Shown one piece after another: positions 35,516-43,651 of a stretch of DNA of 64,000 nt. The position numbers and the translations under genes are program-made. The DNA lies in the NCBI RefSeq assembly GCF_014647835.1, contig NZ_BMPY01000007.1:124001-188000 (forward strand), in the 5' to 3' direction. This stretch comes from Microbispora rosea subsp. aerata. GTDB lineage: Bacteria; Actinomycetota; Actinomycetes; Streptosporangiales; Streptosporangiaceae. Numbering within the stretch: position 1 is the first letter of the stretch; every line of letters starts with the position of its first letter. A model generated the notes under the pieces. That model was not told where the DNA came from, made no database searches, and saw only the letters and a list, made by a program, of their open reading frames with translations.

Positions 35516-36576
35516 GGGCCGCAATCTTCCACGAACCCGGCAAGATCGTGGTCGCCGACGTGCCGGTGCCGCGCATCGAGCCGGACGAGATCCTGGTCAG
35601 GGTCCGCGCCGCCTCCATCTGCGGCACCGACCTGCGCATCGCCAAGCACGGCCACTTCAAGCTGCCCTCGGGGCAGACCCGCGTCCTGGGTCATGAGGTG
35701 GCCGGGGAGATCGTCGAGGTGGGCCCGCGCGTCGTGGGATACCGCGCCGGCGACCGGGTCTCCGTCACCCCGAACGTCGGGTGCGGCCACTGCCGTCATT
35801 GCCGGGAGGGGCTGAACAACATGTGCCCCGACTACGAGGCGTTCGGCATCACCATCGACGGCGGCTTCGAGGAATACCTCCGCGTGCCCGGCTTCGCCCT
35901 CCAGCGGGGCAACGTCTTCCGGCTCCCGGAGTCGGTGAGCTACGCGGAGGCGGCGCTGACCGAGCCGTTCTCCTGCTGCTACCGCGGCCAGCGGGCACTG
36001 GGCGTCGGTTTCGAGGACGTCGTGGTCATCATCGGAGCCGGCCCCATCGGCGCCTTCCACGTGATGCTCGCCCGCCTGGCCGGCGCCAGGAAGATCATCG
36101 TGTCGGACCACAGCGCGTCACGGCTCGACATCGCCGGTCACCTGGGAGCCGATGTCCTGGTCGACGCGTCGCGGCAGGACCTGGTCGCGACGGTGCTGGC
36201 CGAGACGCGGGGGCGCGGCGCCGACGTCGTCATCACCGCCGCGTCCAGCCCGCAGGTCCAATCCGGCGCCGTCGACCTGCTCGCCACCCACGGCAGGGTC
36301 AACTTCTTCGCCGGGCTCGGCCAGGGTGGCGCCGTGCCCATCGACACCAACAAGCTCCACTACAAAGGCTTGGTCCTGACGGGCACCACGGGCAGCAGCA
36401 ACGCCGACTACGCGCGCGCCCTGGAACTCGTGGGGCAGCAGCGGGTTCGCCTCGGCGAGCTGGTCAGCGCCACGTTCCCCATCGACCGGATCGACGAGGC
36501 CTTCGAGCACTCCGCGTCCGGCGCAGGGATGAAAGCCATGGTGGTCTTCGACGATTCCGAGGAGGTCGCGCCATGA
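35512..36576 (+). CDS. Zinc-type alcohol dehydrogenase 2
   Basis: A 354-residue medium-chain dehydrogenase with both zinc sites: catalytic C37 (ICGTD) and H61-E62 (GHEVAGEI), and structural C91, C94, C97 and C105 (CGHCRHCREGLNNMC). The Rossmann motif is VIIGAGPIGAFH near 176, followed by VSDHSASRLDIA, where the Asp suggests NAD. Close in style to L-threonine, sorbitol or 2-deoxy-scyllo-inosamine dehydrogenases. Start ATG overlaps the previous stop, and the stop overlaps the kinase start. Having two such enzymes in a row suggests two oxidation steps or two epimeric substrates. Confidence 0.9.
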   Translation: MRAAIFHEPGKIVVADVPVPRIEPDEILVRVRAASICGTDLRIAKHGHFKLPSGQTRVLGHEVAGEIVEVGPRVVGYRAGDRVSVTPNVGCGHCRHCREGLNNMCPDYEAFGITIDGGFEEYLRVPGFALQRGNVFRLPESVSYAEAALTEPFSCCYRGQRALGVGFEDVVVIIGAGPIGAFHVMLARLAGARKIIVSDHSASRLDIAGHLGADVLVDASRQDLVATVLAETRGRGADVVITAASSPQVQSGAVDLLATHGRVNFFAGLGQGGAVPIDTNKLHYKGLVLTGTTGSSNADYARALELVGQQRVRLGELVSATFPIDRIDEAFEHSASGAGMKAMVVFDDSEEVAP

Positions 36577-38105
36577 GCGAGAAAAGCGAGAAATACGTCA
36601 TGGCGTTCGATGCCGGGACCACGAGCATCCGCGCCATCCTGTTCGACCACGCCGGCGACGTCGTCACCGAGGCCACGCAGGAGTTCCCGCAGATCTACCC
36701 GCAGCCGGGCTGGGTGGAGCACAACCCGCTCGACATCTGGAACACCCAGATCACCGTCGCCAAGAAGGCGCTGACCCAGGCCGGCGTCGGCGCCGATCGG
36801 CTGGCCGCCATCGGCGTCACCAACCAGCGGGAGACGGTCGTCCTGTGGGACCGCGCCACCGGGGCGCCCCTGATGAACGCCATCGTGTGGCAGGACCGGC
36901 GCACCGCCGCCTTCTGCGACGAGCTGAAGGCGCGCGGCCTGGAGAAGCACGTGCGCGACACGACCGGCCTGGTCGTCGACGCGTACTTCTCCGGCACCAA
37001 GCTCAAGTGGATGCTCGACCACATCCCCGGGGCGCGGGAGCGGGCCGAGCGCGGCGAGCTGTGCTTCGGCACCGTCGACAGCTGGCTGATCTGGAACCTC
37101 ACCGGTGGCCAGGCGCACGTCACCGACTACACCAACGCCTCGCGCACCATGCTGTTCGACATCAACAACCTGCGGTGGGACGAGCGGCTGCTGACCGAGC
37201 TGGACATCCCGCGCGCGGTCCTGCCGCAGGTGCGCCCCAGCAGCGAGGTCTACGGGCTCACCTGCGAGTCGATCTTCATCGACGCGCGGGTGCCCGTCGG
37301 GTCGGCCGTCGGCGACCAGCACGCCGCCCTGTTCGGGCAGGCGTGCTTCGAGCCCGGCATGGTCAAGGCCACCTACGGCACCGGCGCGAGCCTGGTCATG
37401 CACACCGGCTCCGCGCCGGTCGCCTCCGAGCGCGGCATGCTGACCACCATCGCCTGGGGCCTGGACGGCGAGGTCGAGTACGCCCTGGAAGGGTTGATCT
37501 TCGTCTCCGCGGCGTCGGTGCAGTGGCTGCGCGACGAGCTGCGGATCATCTACGACGCCGAGGACACCGAGTACGCCGCCCGGCGCGTGCCCGACACCAA
37601 CGGCGTCTACTTCGTCCCGGCGTTCGTGGGTCTCGCGGCCCCCTACTGGGACCCGTACGCCCGCGGCGCCATCATGGGCCTCACCCGCGGCGCGAACCGC
37701 AACCACGTCATCCGGGCCGCGCTGGAGTCGATCGCGTACCAGATCAAGGACGTCATCGGCTGCATGGAAGCCGACTCCGGCATCGCGACCCGGCAGATCA
37801 GGGTCGACGGCGGCGCGGTCCGCAACAACTTCCTGATGCAGTTGCAGGCCGACCTGCTCGACGTCCCCGTCATCCGTCCCACGGTCGTGGAGTCCACCTC
37901 GCGCGGCGCGGCGTTCCTGGCGGGCCTGGCCACGGGCTTCTGGCGTGACCGCGAACAGCTCGCCGCGACCTACCGGGTCGAGCGCGAGTTCCAGCCCGAC
38001 ATGCCGCAGGAGCGACGCGAGGCGATGTACGCGGGCTGGCGGAAGGCGGTCGCGCGCGTACGCGACTGGGAGAAGGACGAAACCGGCACCACAACCGCAC
38101 CCTGA
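36573..38105 (+). CDS. Glycerol-kinase-like FGGY carbohydrate kinase
   Basis: A 510-residue FGGY kinase with the full glycerol-kinase pattern: DAGTTSIRAILFD at the N-terminus, R86-E87 in NQRETVVLWD, Y138, D248 in AVGDQHAALFGQ, the ATP motif YGTGASLVM and VDGGAVRNNFLMQ. The residues that touch glycerol in the E. coli enzyme appear kept, so a small three- or four-carbon polyol or ketose is the likely substrate. No glpF or glpD gene is nearby, unlike housekeeping glpK. The start overlaps the preceding dehydrogenase stop. It is the only kinase of the cluster. Confidence 0.9.
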   Translation: MSEKSEKYVMAFDAGTTSIRAILFDHAGDVVTEATQEFPQIYPQPGWVEHNPLDIWNTQITVAKKALTQAGVGADRLAAIGVTNQRETVVLWDRATGAPLMNAIVWQDRRTAAFCDELKARGLEKHVRDTTGLVVDAYFSGTKLKWMLDHIPGARERAERGELCFGTVDSWLIWNLTGGQAHVTDYTNASRTMLFDINNLRWDERLLTELDIPRAVLPQVRPSSEVYGLTCESIFIDARVPVGSAVGDQHAALFGQACFEPGMVKATYGTGASLVMHTGSAPVASERGMLTTIAWGLDGEVEYALEGLIFVSAASVQWLRDELRIIYDAEDTEYAARRVPDTNGVYFVPAFVGLAAPYWDPYARGAIMGLTRGANRNHVIRAALESIAYQIKDVIGCMEADSGIATRQIRVDGGAVRNNFLMQLQADLLDVPVIRPTVVESTSRGAAFLAGLATGFWRDREQLAATYRVEREFQPDMPQERREAMYAGWRKAVARVRDWEKDETGTTTAP

Positions 38106-38237
38106 GGACGACGCCGGAGACGGACCAGGCCCGCACGACATCCGCACCCCGAGGGCGACGGCGACCGCCGCCGCCCCGGCCCGGCACGCCCTGACGTGCC
38201 CCGCAGAACCCGCGCTTCCCGCGAAGGAGAAAGGCGC

Positions 38238-39215
38238 ATGCCCAATCTGGAACCGGCCACCGGTCCCACCATGTACTTCATCGGCGTGACCACAGGGTCA
38301 TCGTCGATCATGAAAGTGTTCCCGCGATGGGCGGCCGAGCTCGGCCTCGACGCCGCCATCCACGGCATCGACCTCCCGCTCGACGACACCCCGGAGAATT
38401 ACCGCGAGGTCGTGTCCTTCATCAAGAAGGACCCGCACTCGCTCGGTGGCCTGGTCACCACCCACAAGCTCAACCTCTACAAGGCGGCCAGGGACCTGTT
38501 CGACGGGGTCGGCGAGGACACCGCGCTGCTGGAGGAGGTCAGCAGCATCTCCAAGCGCGGCGGCGAGCTGTGGGGCCACGCCATGGACCCCCTGACCTCC
38601 GGCCTGTCCCTGGAGGCCATCGTGCCCGAGGGGCACTGGTCGGCCGGGGGCGAGCTGCTGCTGCTGGGAGCCGGCGGCTCCGCGCTGGCGCTCACGCTCT
38701 ACCTGCACCGCCGCCGGGCCCGGGGCCTGGACGTGCCCGCGCGCGTCGTCGTCACCAACCGGCGCCCGCACCGGCTGGAGGAGATGCGCGCCGTGCACGC
38801 CCGGCTCGGCACCTCCCTGAACGTGGAGTACGTCCTCGCGCCCCGCCCCGAGCTCAACGACGAGCAGGTCGCGGCGCTGCCGCCCGGCTCGATGGTGGTC
38901 AACGCGACCGGGCTCGGCAAGGACCGCCCCGGCTCCCCGCTGACGAACGCGGCCCGCTTCCCGGAGGGCGGGGTGGCCTGGGACTTCAACTACCGCGGCG
39001 ACCTGCTCTTCCTCGACCAGGCCAGGGCCCAGTCCGAGGAGCGCGGGCTGCGGGTCGAGGACGGGTGGACGTACTTCATCCACGGCTGGACCCGCGTGAT
39101 CGCCGAGGTCTTCCACATCGACATCCCCACCAGCGGACCTGGCTTCGACCGGCTGGCCCGCATCGCCCAGGACGCGACGGCCACCGCACACAGCACCGCA
39201 CAGAAAGGCGCCTGA
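38238..39215 (+). CDS. Shikimate-dehydrogenase-like oxidoreductase
   Basis: A 325-residue AroE relative. An N-terminal substrate domain shows the catalytic-lysine equivalent K77 in GGLVTTHKLNLYKAARDL and the aspartate equivalent D117 in HAMDPLTSG; the Rossmann motif LLLGAGGSALALTLYL (142-157) follows. The usual AroE motifs NVTVPHK and NTDG are altered, so it is not the housekeeping enzyme and probably acts on another cyclic or hydroxy-acid compound. GAAGGAGAAAGG precedes the ATG. It lies 132 bases after the kinase without a motif copy, so read-through is likely. The isomerase gene follows after 1 base. Confidence 0.82.
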   Translation: MPNLEPATGPTMYFIGVTTGSSSIMKVFPRWAAELGLDAAIHGIDLPLDDTPENYREVVSFIKKDPHSLGGLVTTHKLNLYKAARDLFDGVGEDTALLEEVSSISKRGGELWGHAMDPLTSGLSLEAIVPEGHWSAGGELLLLGAGGSALALTLYLHRRRARGLDVPARVVVTNRRPHRLEEMRAVHARLGTSLNVEYVLAPRPELNDEQVAALPPGSMVVNATGLGKDRPGSPLTNAARFPEGGVAWDFNYRGDLLFLDQARAQSEERGLRVEDGWTYFIHGWTRVIAEVFHIDIPTSGPGFDRLARIAQDATATAHSTAQKGA

Positions 39216-39216
39216 C

Positions 39217-39804
39217 ATGACCCCGACCACCACCACCGTCCCCGCCACCGTGACCGCCTTCGATCTCGTCAGCGGCCTGGCGGCCGACCGGCCCTCCCTG
39301 CGGCGCCGGCTGTCGGACATGGCCGGCATGTACGCCGACGTCGAGGCGGCCCGCGCCCAGGTGGAGAAGGACGACGTGCTCGTCTACGAGTTCTACGACA
39401 TGGGCGTGCCGGAGACCTCCGGTGACGTCGCGTACGGGACGAGCATCACCTACCCCGGCAAGGTGGGCGACGAGTACCACATGACGAAGGGGCACTTCCA
39501 CAGCGTCCTGGACACGGGCGAGATCTACTTCTGCCTGCGCGGCTCCGGCTACATGCTCATGGAGAACCCCGAAGGCGACTGGCAGGCGGCCGAGTTCAAG
39601 CCCGGCCAGGCGGTCTACGTGCCCCGCCGGTACGCCCACCGCAGCATCAACACCAGCGCCACCGAGCCGCTGATCACCTTCTTCGCCTTCCCCGGGCACG
39701 CCGGGCACGACTACGGCACCATCGAGACCAGGGGCTTCCGCAAGCTGTGCGTCGAGCGCGACGGCAAGCCCGTCTTCATCGACAACCCCAGGTGGGCGGG
39801 CTGA
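39217..39804 (+). CDS. Cupin-type glucose-6-phosphate isomerase
   Basis: A 195-residue cupin with the metal set of archaeal-type phosphoglucose isomerase: H93 and H95 (MTKGHFH), E102 (TGEIYFCLRG) and H141 (RRYAHRSIN). The lead-in ITYPGKVGDEYHMTKGHFH is the family hallmark. It should interconvert an aldose-6-phosphate and a ketose-6-phosphate using Fe or Mn. Actinobacteria normally use the unrelated Pgi for glycolysis, so this copy is likely dedicated to a phosphorylated intermediate of this pathway. It overlaps the next gene by one base (TGATG). Confidence 0.88.
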   Translation: MTPTTTTVPATVTAFDLVSGLAADRPSLRRRLSDMAGMYADVEAARAQVEKDDVLVYEFYDMGVPETSGDVAYGTSITYPGKVGDEYHMTKGHFHSVLDTGEIYFCLRGSGYMLMENPEGDWQAAEFKPGQAVYVPRRYAHRSINTSATEPLITFFAFPGHAGHDYGTIETRGFRKLCVERDGKPVFIDNPRWAG

Positions 39805-40778
39805 TGTCCGCACCCGCCTGCGACGAGCCCGTGACCGCGGCACGGCCCATCAGGGGGCGTGTCGCGGTCACCCCGCGGTCGCTGTCGGCCGCGGGCCACC
39901 CCGCGCTGGCGCGGCTGCGCGAAGCCGGGTACGAGGTGGTCTTCCCGGCTCCGGGACGCACGCCCACGCACGCCGAGCTGATGGCGGTCCTGCCCGGCTG
40001 CTCCGGCTACCTCGCCGGGGTCGAACCGATCACCAGGGAGCTGCTGCGCGCCTGCCCCGGCCTGCGGGTCATCGCACGCAACGGCGTGGGCGTCGACTCC
40101 ATCGACGTGGACGCGGCCCGTGAGCTCGGCATCGACCTGCGGGTGGCCGCCGGCGCGAACGCCCAGGGCGTCGCCGAGCTGGCGATCGCGCTGACGCTCG
40201 CGGCCTTCCGCCAGATCCCGTGGTCGGACGCCCGGCTCAAGCGGGGCGGGTGGGAGCGCCGCCGTGGTGTGGAGGCCCAGGGCCGGACGCTCGGGGTCGT
40301 CGGCCTGGGCAACATCGGCCGCCGGGTCGCCGAGCTGGCGATCGGCCTCGGGATGCGGGTGGCCGGCCACGACGCCTACGCCGCCGCACCGCCCGGGCTG
40401 GGCGACGGCTTTCGCTTCTGCTCGCTGGAGGAGGTCGCCGCGAGCGCCGACGCGATCACCCTGCACGTGCCGCCCGCGCCCGTGCCGCTGGTGGACGAGG
40501 CGTTCCTGCGCTCCATGCGTCCCGGCGCGGTGCTGGTGAACACGGCCCGGGCCGAGCTCGTGGACGAGGAGGCGATCGTGCGGGCCCTCGACGAGGGCAG
40601 GCTCGCGGCGTACGCCACCGACGTCTTCCGTGCCGAGCCTCCCGCCGACCTGCGCCTGGTGGGGCATGACCGGGTGATCGCCACGCCCCATGTCGGCGGT
40701 TTCACCGGCGAGAGCATCGACCGGGCCACGTCCGCGGCGGTGGATAACATACTGAGTGTTCTTGCACGTGGTGACTGA
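39804..40778 (+). CDS. D-2-hydroxyacid dehydrogenase (phosphoglycerate-dehydrogenase-like)
   Basis: A 324-residue member of the D-isomer 2-hydroxyacid dehydrogenase family. The NAD motif is GVVGLGNIGRRVAEL, with the catalytic Arg in NTARAELVDEEAI, Glu in FRAEPP and His in TPHVGGFT. It is short, without the ACT/ASB domains of biosynthetic SerA, so it fits a catabolic oxidation or reduction of a 2-hydroxy or 2-keto acid, possibly the product of the lactonase branch. Start at the ATG overlapping the isomerase stop. Its 3' end runs close to the regulator gene. Confidence 0.88.
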   Translation: MSAPACDEPVTAARPIRGRVAVTPRSLSAAGHPALARLREAGYEVVFPAPGRTPTHAELMAVLPGCSGYLAGVEPITRELLRACPGLRVIARNGVGVDSIDVDAARELGIDLRVAAGANAQGVAELAIALTLAAFRQIPWSDARLKRGGWERRRGVEAQGRTLGVVGLGNIGRRVAELAIGLGMRVAGHDAYAAAPPGLGDGFRFCSLEEVAASADAITLHVPPAPVPLVDEAFLRSMRPGAVLVNTARAELVDEEAIVRALDEGRLAAYATDVFRAEPPADLRLVGHDRVIATPHVGGFTGESIDRATSAAVDNILSVLARGD

Positions 40779-40797
40779 CGACGAGACGGGGATGACG

Positions 40798-41721
40798 ATG
40801 GCCGAGCCTGTGCAAGATCCGACCGCGCTCTTGCACCGGATCTCCAGCAAGCTGCCCTACCTTCCGCGGGCGCTGCGTGCCATTGGCGAACGCATCCTCA
40901 ACGATCCCGGCGCCGTGCAGACCATGTCCATCACCCAGCTGGCGATGGCCTGCGACGTCGCCGAGTCGTCCGTCTCCCGTTTCGTGCGCGAGATCGGCCT
41001 CGACAGCTACCAGAGCCTGCGCCTGGCCCTGGCCGAGGCCACCTTCGTGTCCCGGGCGCAGGACCGCAAGAGCGCCGAGCCCGAGAGCGGCGTGTACGAC
41101 GGCATCGCCCGCGACGACCCGATCGAGTCCATCGTCGGCAAGATCGAGCGCAGCAGCCAGCGCGCGATCAGGCAGACCGCGCGGCGCCAGAACGCCGCCG
41201 CCGTGGAAACGGCCGTCTCGTTGATCGAGGCGGCCAACACGCTGGTCTTCTGCTGCATGGGGTCCTCCAGCATCGCGGCCGAGGAGGGCGTCATGCGGTT
41301 CACAAGGGCGGGCAAGAAATGCCTGCTCTTCCGTGACCAGAGTGTGCAGGTGATGCTGGCGTCCGTGCTCGGGCCGGGCGACCTGCTCATCGGCATCAGC
41401 AACTCCGGGCAGTCCGCGCCGATCATCCAGTCGCTACGGCTGGCGCGCGAGCACGGCGCGCGGACCATCGGGGTCACCTCCGCCGAGGGCGCGCCGATCA
41501 CCGCGCACTGCGACGTCACCCTCTACACCTCCAGCGTGCCGAACGGCGGCGCCCACTACGGGGAGGCCATGACGTCGAAGTGGGGCCAGCTCCTGGTGAT
41601 CGACGTCCTGTACGCGGCGTACGCCGCCCGCCACTTCGACGACACCCTCGCGCACCTGGAGGAGACCTACCGGGAGGCCATCCGCCAGTCGCGCGTCGAC
41701 GCCCCGGCCGGCCGGCCGTAA
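40798..41721 (+). CDS. RpiR-family regulator of the catabolic cluster
   Basis: A 307-residue regulator with an N-terminal RpiR helix-turn-helix (SITQLAMACDVAESSVSRFVREIGLDSYQSL) and a C-terminal SIS domain for phosphosugar sensing (NTLVFCCMGSSSIAAEEGVMRF, LLIGISNSGQSAPIIQSL, GARTIGVTS). The SIS domain should bind a phosphorylated pathway intermediate. ATG at 40798 has GACGGGG 6 bases upstream; an ATG two codons earlier and GTGs overlapping the dehydrogenase gene are alternatives. It is the only regulator inside the cluster and the prime candidate to bind the repeated 17-bp motif. Confidence 0.9.
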   Translation: MAEPVQDPTALLHRISSKLPYLPRALRAIGERILNDPGAVQTMSITQLAMACDVAESSVSRFVREIGLDSYQSLRLALAEATFVSRAQDRKSAEPESGVYDGIARDDPIESIVGKIERSSQRAIRQTARRQNAAAVETAVSLIEAANTLVFCCMGSSSIAAEEGVMRFTRAGKKCLLFRDQSVQVMLASVLGPGDLLIGISNSGQSAPIIQSLRLAREHGARTIGVTSAEGAPITAHCDVTLYTSSVPNGGAHYGEAMTSKWGQLLVIDVLYAAYAARHFDDTLAHLEETYREAIRQSRVDAPAGRP

Positions 41722-41810
41722 CGCGTCCCGGCCGAGCCACCCAGCCGTCCCACGACCCGGCGCGGCGCCGGTGCCACCTCACCCGGCCCCCGCCACGGCC
41801 ATCCGGCCCC

Positions 41811-42026
41811 ATGAGGCCGATCGACCTGGCCCGTGAGCACGGCCTGTCCACCCAGGCGGTCAGGAACTACGAGGATGCCGGCATCCTGCCCGCCGCCGCA
41901 CGCACCCCGAGCGGCTACCGCACCTACACGCCGGTGCACGCGCAGGCGCTGCGCGCGTTCCTCGCCCTGGTGCCCGGGCACGGCCACCGGACGGCCGCCT
42001 TGATCACGCGGGCGGTCAACCGGGAC
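41811..42026 (+). pseudogene. Truncated MerR-family regulator
   Basis: An ATG starts MRPIDLAREHGLSTQAVRNY and continues EDAGILPAAARTPSGYRTYTPVHAQALRAFLALVPGHGHR, the DNA-binding half of a MerR regulator of the group that reads EEAGILPPAERTPSGYR. After about 72 residues all resemblance stops, although the frame stays open over antisense GNAT and Mca sequence. The effector half is gone. It lies near the right end of the island and marks a breakpoint. Confidence 0.65.
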
Positions 42027-42126
42027 GCGGGGCTGAAGGCGACGGCGCGGACCCGCGCCGTGTGGTCGGCGAGGGTGGGCAGCCCGACCGGGCGTGCCGG
42101 GCCGGAGAGAATTCCGCTCCCGGGTC

Positions 42127-42444
42127 TTACTCGGCGGTGTCCGTCAAGTCTCGGTAGTCGTCGTCCACCAGATCCCGATATTCGGGATGCTTTTGGATGT
42201 ACCAGGCCACGAACGAGCACAGCGGCACGACCCTCAGGCCCGCCTCCCGCGCCCCGTCGAGGGCCGCGCCCACCAGCGTGCTGCCGAGCCCGCGGCCCTC
42301 GAACTCGTCGCGGATCTCAGTGTGCGAGAAGACGATCGAGCCGTCCCGCAGCCGATACTGCGCGAACCCGGCGACTGTGTCGTCGAGCAGGATCTCGTAC
42401 CGCGACGCGCCGGGGTCGTGGACGACCCGGACGGACGTGCTCAC
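42127..42444 (-). CDS. GNAT-fold N-acetyltransferase (YjdJ-like)
   Basis: A 105-residue small GNAT. The core VFSHTEIRDEFEGRGLGSTLVGAALD carries the acetyl-CoA loop GRGLGS, followed by VVPLCSFVAWYIQKHPEYRDLV, the hallmark of the short YjdJ/DUF4442-adjacent acetyltransferase group. Substrate unknown. The GTG start overlaps the stop of the small membrane-protein gene by 3 bases (GTGA), so both are translated from the mca-side transcript. It is just inside the right repeat. Confidence 0.85.
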   Translation of the reverse strand: MSTSVRVVHDPGASRYEILLDDTVAGFAQYRLRDGSIVFSHTEIRDEFEGRGLGSTLVGAALDGAREAGLRVVPLCSFVAWYIQKHPEYRDLVDDDYRDLTDTAE

Positions 42445-42608
42445 GCCTCGGGCCCGTTCCCGTGCCGCTCGTCCTCGCGGCCGTCGGGCGGCACTTGGAT
42501 CTTCCGCATCTGCTTGTTCATGTTCTTCAGCAGGAAGAACAGGGCCAAGCCGATCGCGGCGATGACGATGAAGCCCAGGAGACCAGGCCCGTAGCTGCTT
42601 GCATCCAC
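42441..42608 (-). CDS. 55-residue membrane protein next to mca (Rv1083-like position)
   Basis: A GTG-started 55-codon gene between mca and the GNAT gene. One membrane helix, GLLGFIVIAAIGLALFFLL (9-27), is followed by a basic cytoplasmic segment KNMNKQMRKIQ and a charged, disordered tail. The gene position directly after mca equals that of M. tuberculosis Rv1083. It ends 4 bases into the GNAT start. The central 64 bp recur at 21128-21191, so this gene is the site where the island joins. Function unknown. Confidence 0.75.
   Translation of the reverse strand: MDASSYGPGLLGFIVIAAIGLALFFLLKNMNKQMRKIQVPPDGREDERHGNGPEA
42495..42558. repeat. Right 64-bp direct repeat of the putative island
   Basis: Partner of the repeat at 21128-21191, same orientation, three mismatches. 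It lies inside the intact small membrane-protein gene. The right boundary separates the shared core from codons that differ at the left copy. Confidence 0.85.
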
Positions 42609-42617
42609 ACCCCCAGC

Positions 42618-43511
42618 TTACGAGCGGGCCGGGGTGACCTCCGCGTGGATCCCCGCGAACAGGTCGTCCTCCGGCAGCGTGGTGTCCACCAGGGACCGCG
42701 CGAGGTGGTAGTCCTCGGTCGGCCAGACCTCCTGCTGGAGCTCACGCGGGCAGACGAACCAGAACCCGTCGGGGTCCACCTGGGTGGCGTGCGCGAGCAG
42801 GGCCCGATCGCGGACCTCGAAGTAGTCCGCGCACGGAACCCTGGTGGTCACCTCCCACTTCTGCGGGCGGTCCTCCCACCGGGCGATCCAGTCGTCGTAC
42901 GGCGAGCCCATGCCGCGCTCGGTCATCGCCTTGTGCAGCGCCTCGAACCGGTCCCGGGTGAAGCCCATGTGGTAGTAGAGCTTCAGCGGCTGCCACGGCT
43001 GGCCGGTGCCGGGGTAGCGGTCGGGGTCGCCCGCCGCCTCGAACGCCTCCACCGAGACCCGGTTGGTCATGATGTGGTCCGGGTGCGGGTAGCCGCCGTC
43101 GTCGTCGTAGGTGAGCAACACGTGCGGGCGGAACTCCCGGACGGCGGCGACCAGCGGCGCCGCGGCCACCTCCAGCGGCTGCACCGCGAAGCACCCCTCG
43201 GGCAGCGGCTCGTTCTCGTCCTCCGGCAGGCCGGAGTCGACGAAGCCGAGGAACCGCTGCTGGACGCCGAGGATCTGGCGCGCCTTCTCCATCTCCTGGC
43301 GGCGCACCTCGGCGATGTTCTCCAGGATGTCGGGGCGGTCCATCTTCGGGTTGAGGATCGAGCCGCGTTCACCGCCCGTACACGTCACCACGAGGACCTC
43401 CATGCCCTCCGCGACGTAGCGGGCCATCGTTGCGGCGCCCTTGCTCGACTCGTCGTCTGGGTGCGCGTGCACGGCCATCAGCCTCAACGGTGCACTCACG
43501 GCTCTCCTCAT
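42618..43511 (-). CDS. mca: Mycothiol conjugate amidase
   Basis: A 297-residue zinc amidase of the LmbE/PIG-L fold that cleaves mycothiol S-conjugates to release mercapturic acids, part of detoxification in actinobacteria. The zinc motif AHPDDESSKGA (16-26) and the later GYPHPDHIMTN are intact, and TCTGGERGSILNP and the tail PREVWPTEDYHLARS-like block (ELQQEVWPTEDYHLARS) separate Mca from the related MshB deacetylase. Start ATG with AGAGGA upstream; GTG four codons later is possible. It is divergent from DUF4307 and heads an operon with the small membrane protein. Confidence 0.93.
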   Translation of the reverse strand: MRRAVSAPLRLMAVHAHPDDESSKGAATMARYVAEGMEVLVVTCTGGERGSILNPKMDRPDILENIAEVRRQEMEKARQILGVQQRFLGFVDSGLPEDENEPLPEGCFAVQPLEVAAAPLVAAVREFRPHVLLTYDDDGGYPHPDHIMTNRVSVEAFEAAGDPDRYPGTGQPWQPLKLYYHMGFTRDRFEALHKAMTERGMGSPYDDWIARWEDRPQKWEVTTRVPCADYFEVRDRALLAHATQVDPDGFWFVCPRELQQEVWPTEDYHLARSLVDTTLPEDDLFAGIHAEVTPARS

Positions 43512-43651
43512 GGTGTCCTCTAACTACGAAAGAGGTTAGCTTCTAAGTGACCGTGCGTTTCGGACCCGGTATGGTCCGCGTCGCGGTCACGGTCGAACCT
43601 GTGGGGACGATCGTCTCGCACAACGACGACAATTCTCAGGGAGATTCCGCG

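Larger units (their letters stand above)
21192..42494. other. Putative 21.3-kb genomic island
   Basis: Interval enclosed by the two 64-bp direct repeats. It contains the reductase/MFS/TetR unit, the carbohydrate cluster, a MerR remnant and a GNAT gene. Joining the N-terminal part of the right small gene to the tail at the left repeat would rebuild one continuous gene, as expected for insertion by recombination inside that gene. Known mycobacterial gene order (mca, small gene, DUF255) places these neighbours together. No integrase or transposase is visible, so the entry mechanism is unknown. Confidence 0.6.

Noticed and set aside
36573-38105. Housekeeping glycerol kinase of a glp operon
   Set aside because: No glpF or glpD nearby, and it overlaps cluster genes on its 5' side, so it is treated as a pathway kinase.
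42027-43523. Continuation of the MerR frame through ~1.5 kb
   Set aside because: Antisense to GNAT, the small gene and mca; MerR resemblance ends near residue 72.
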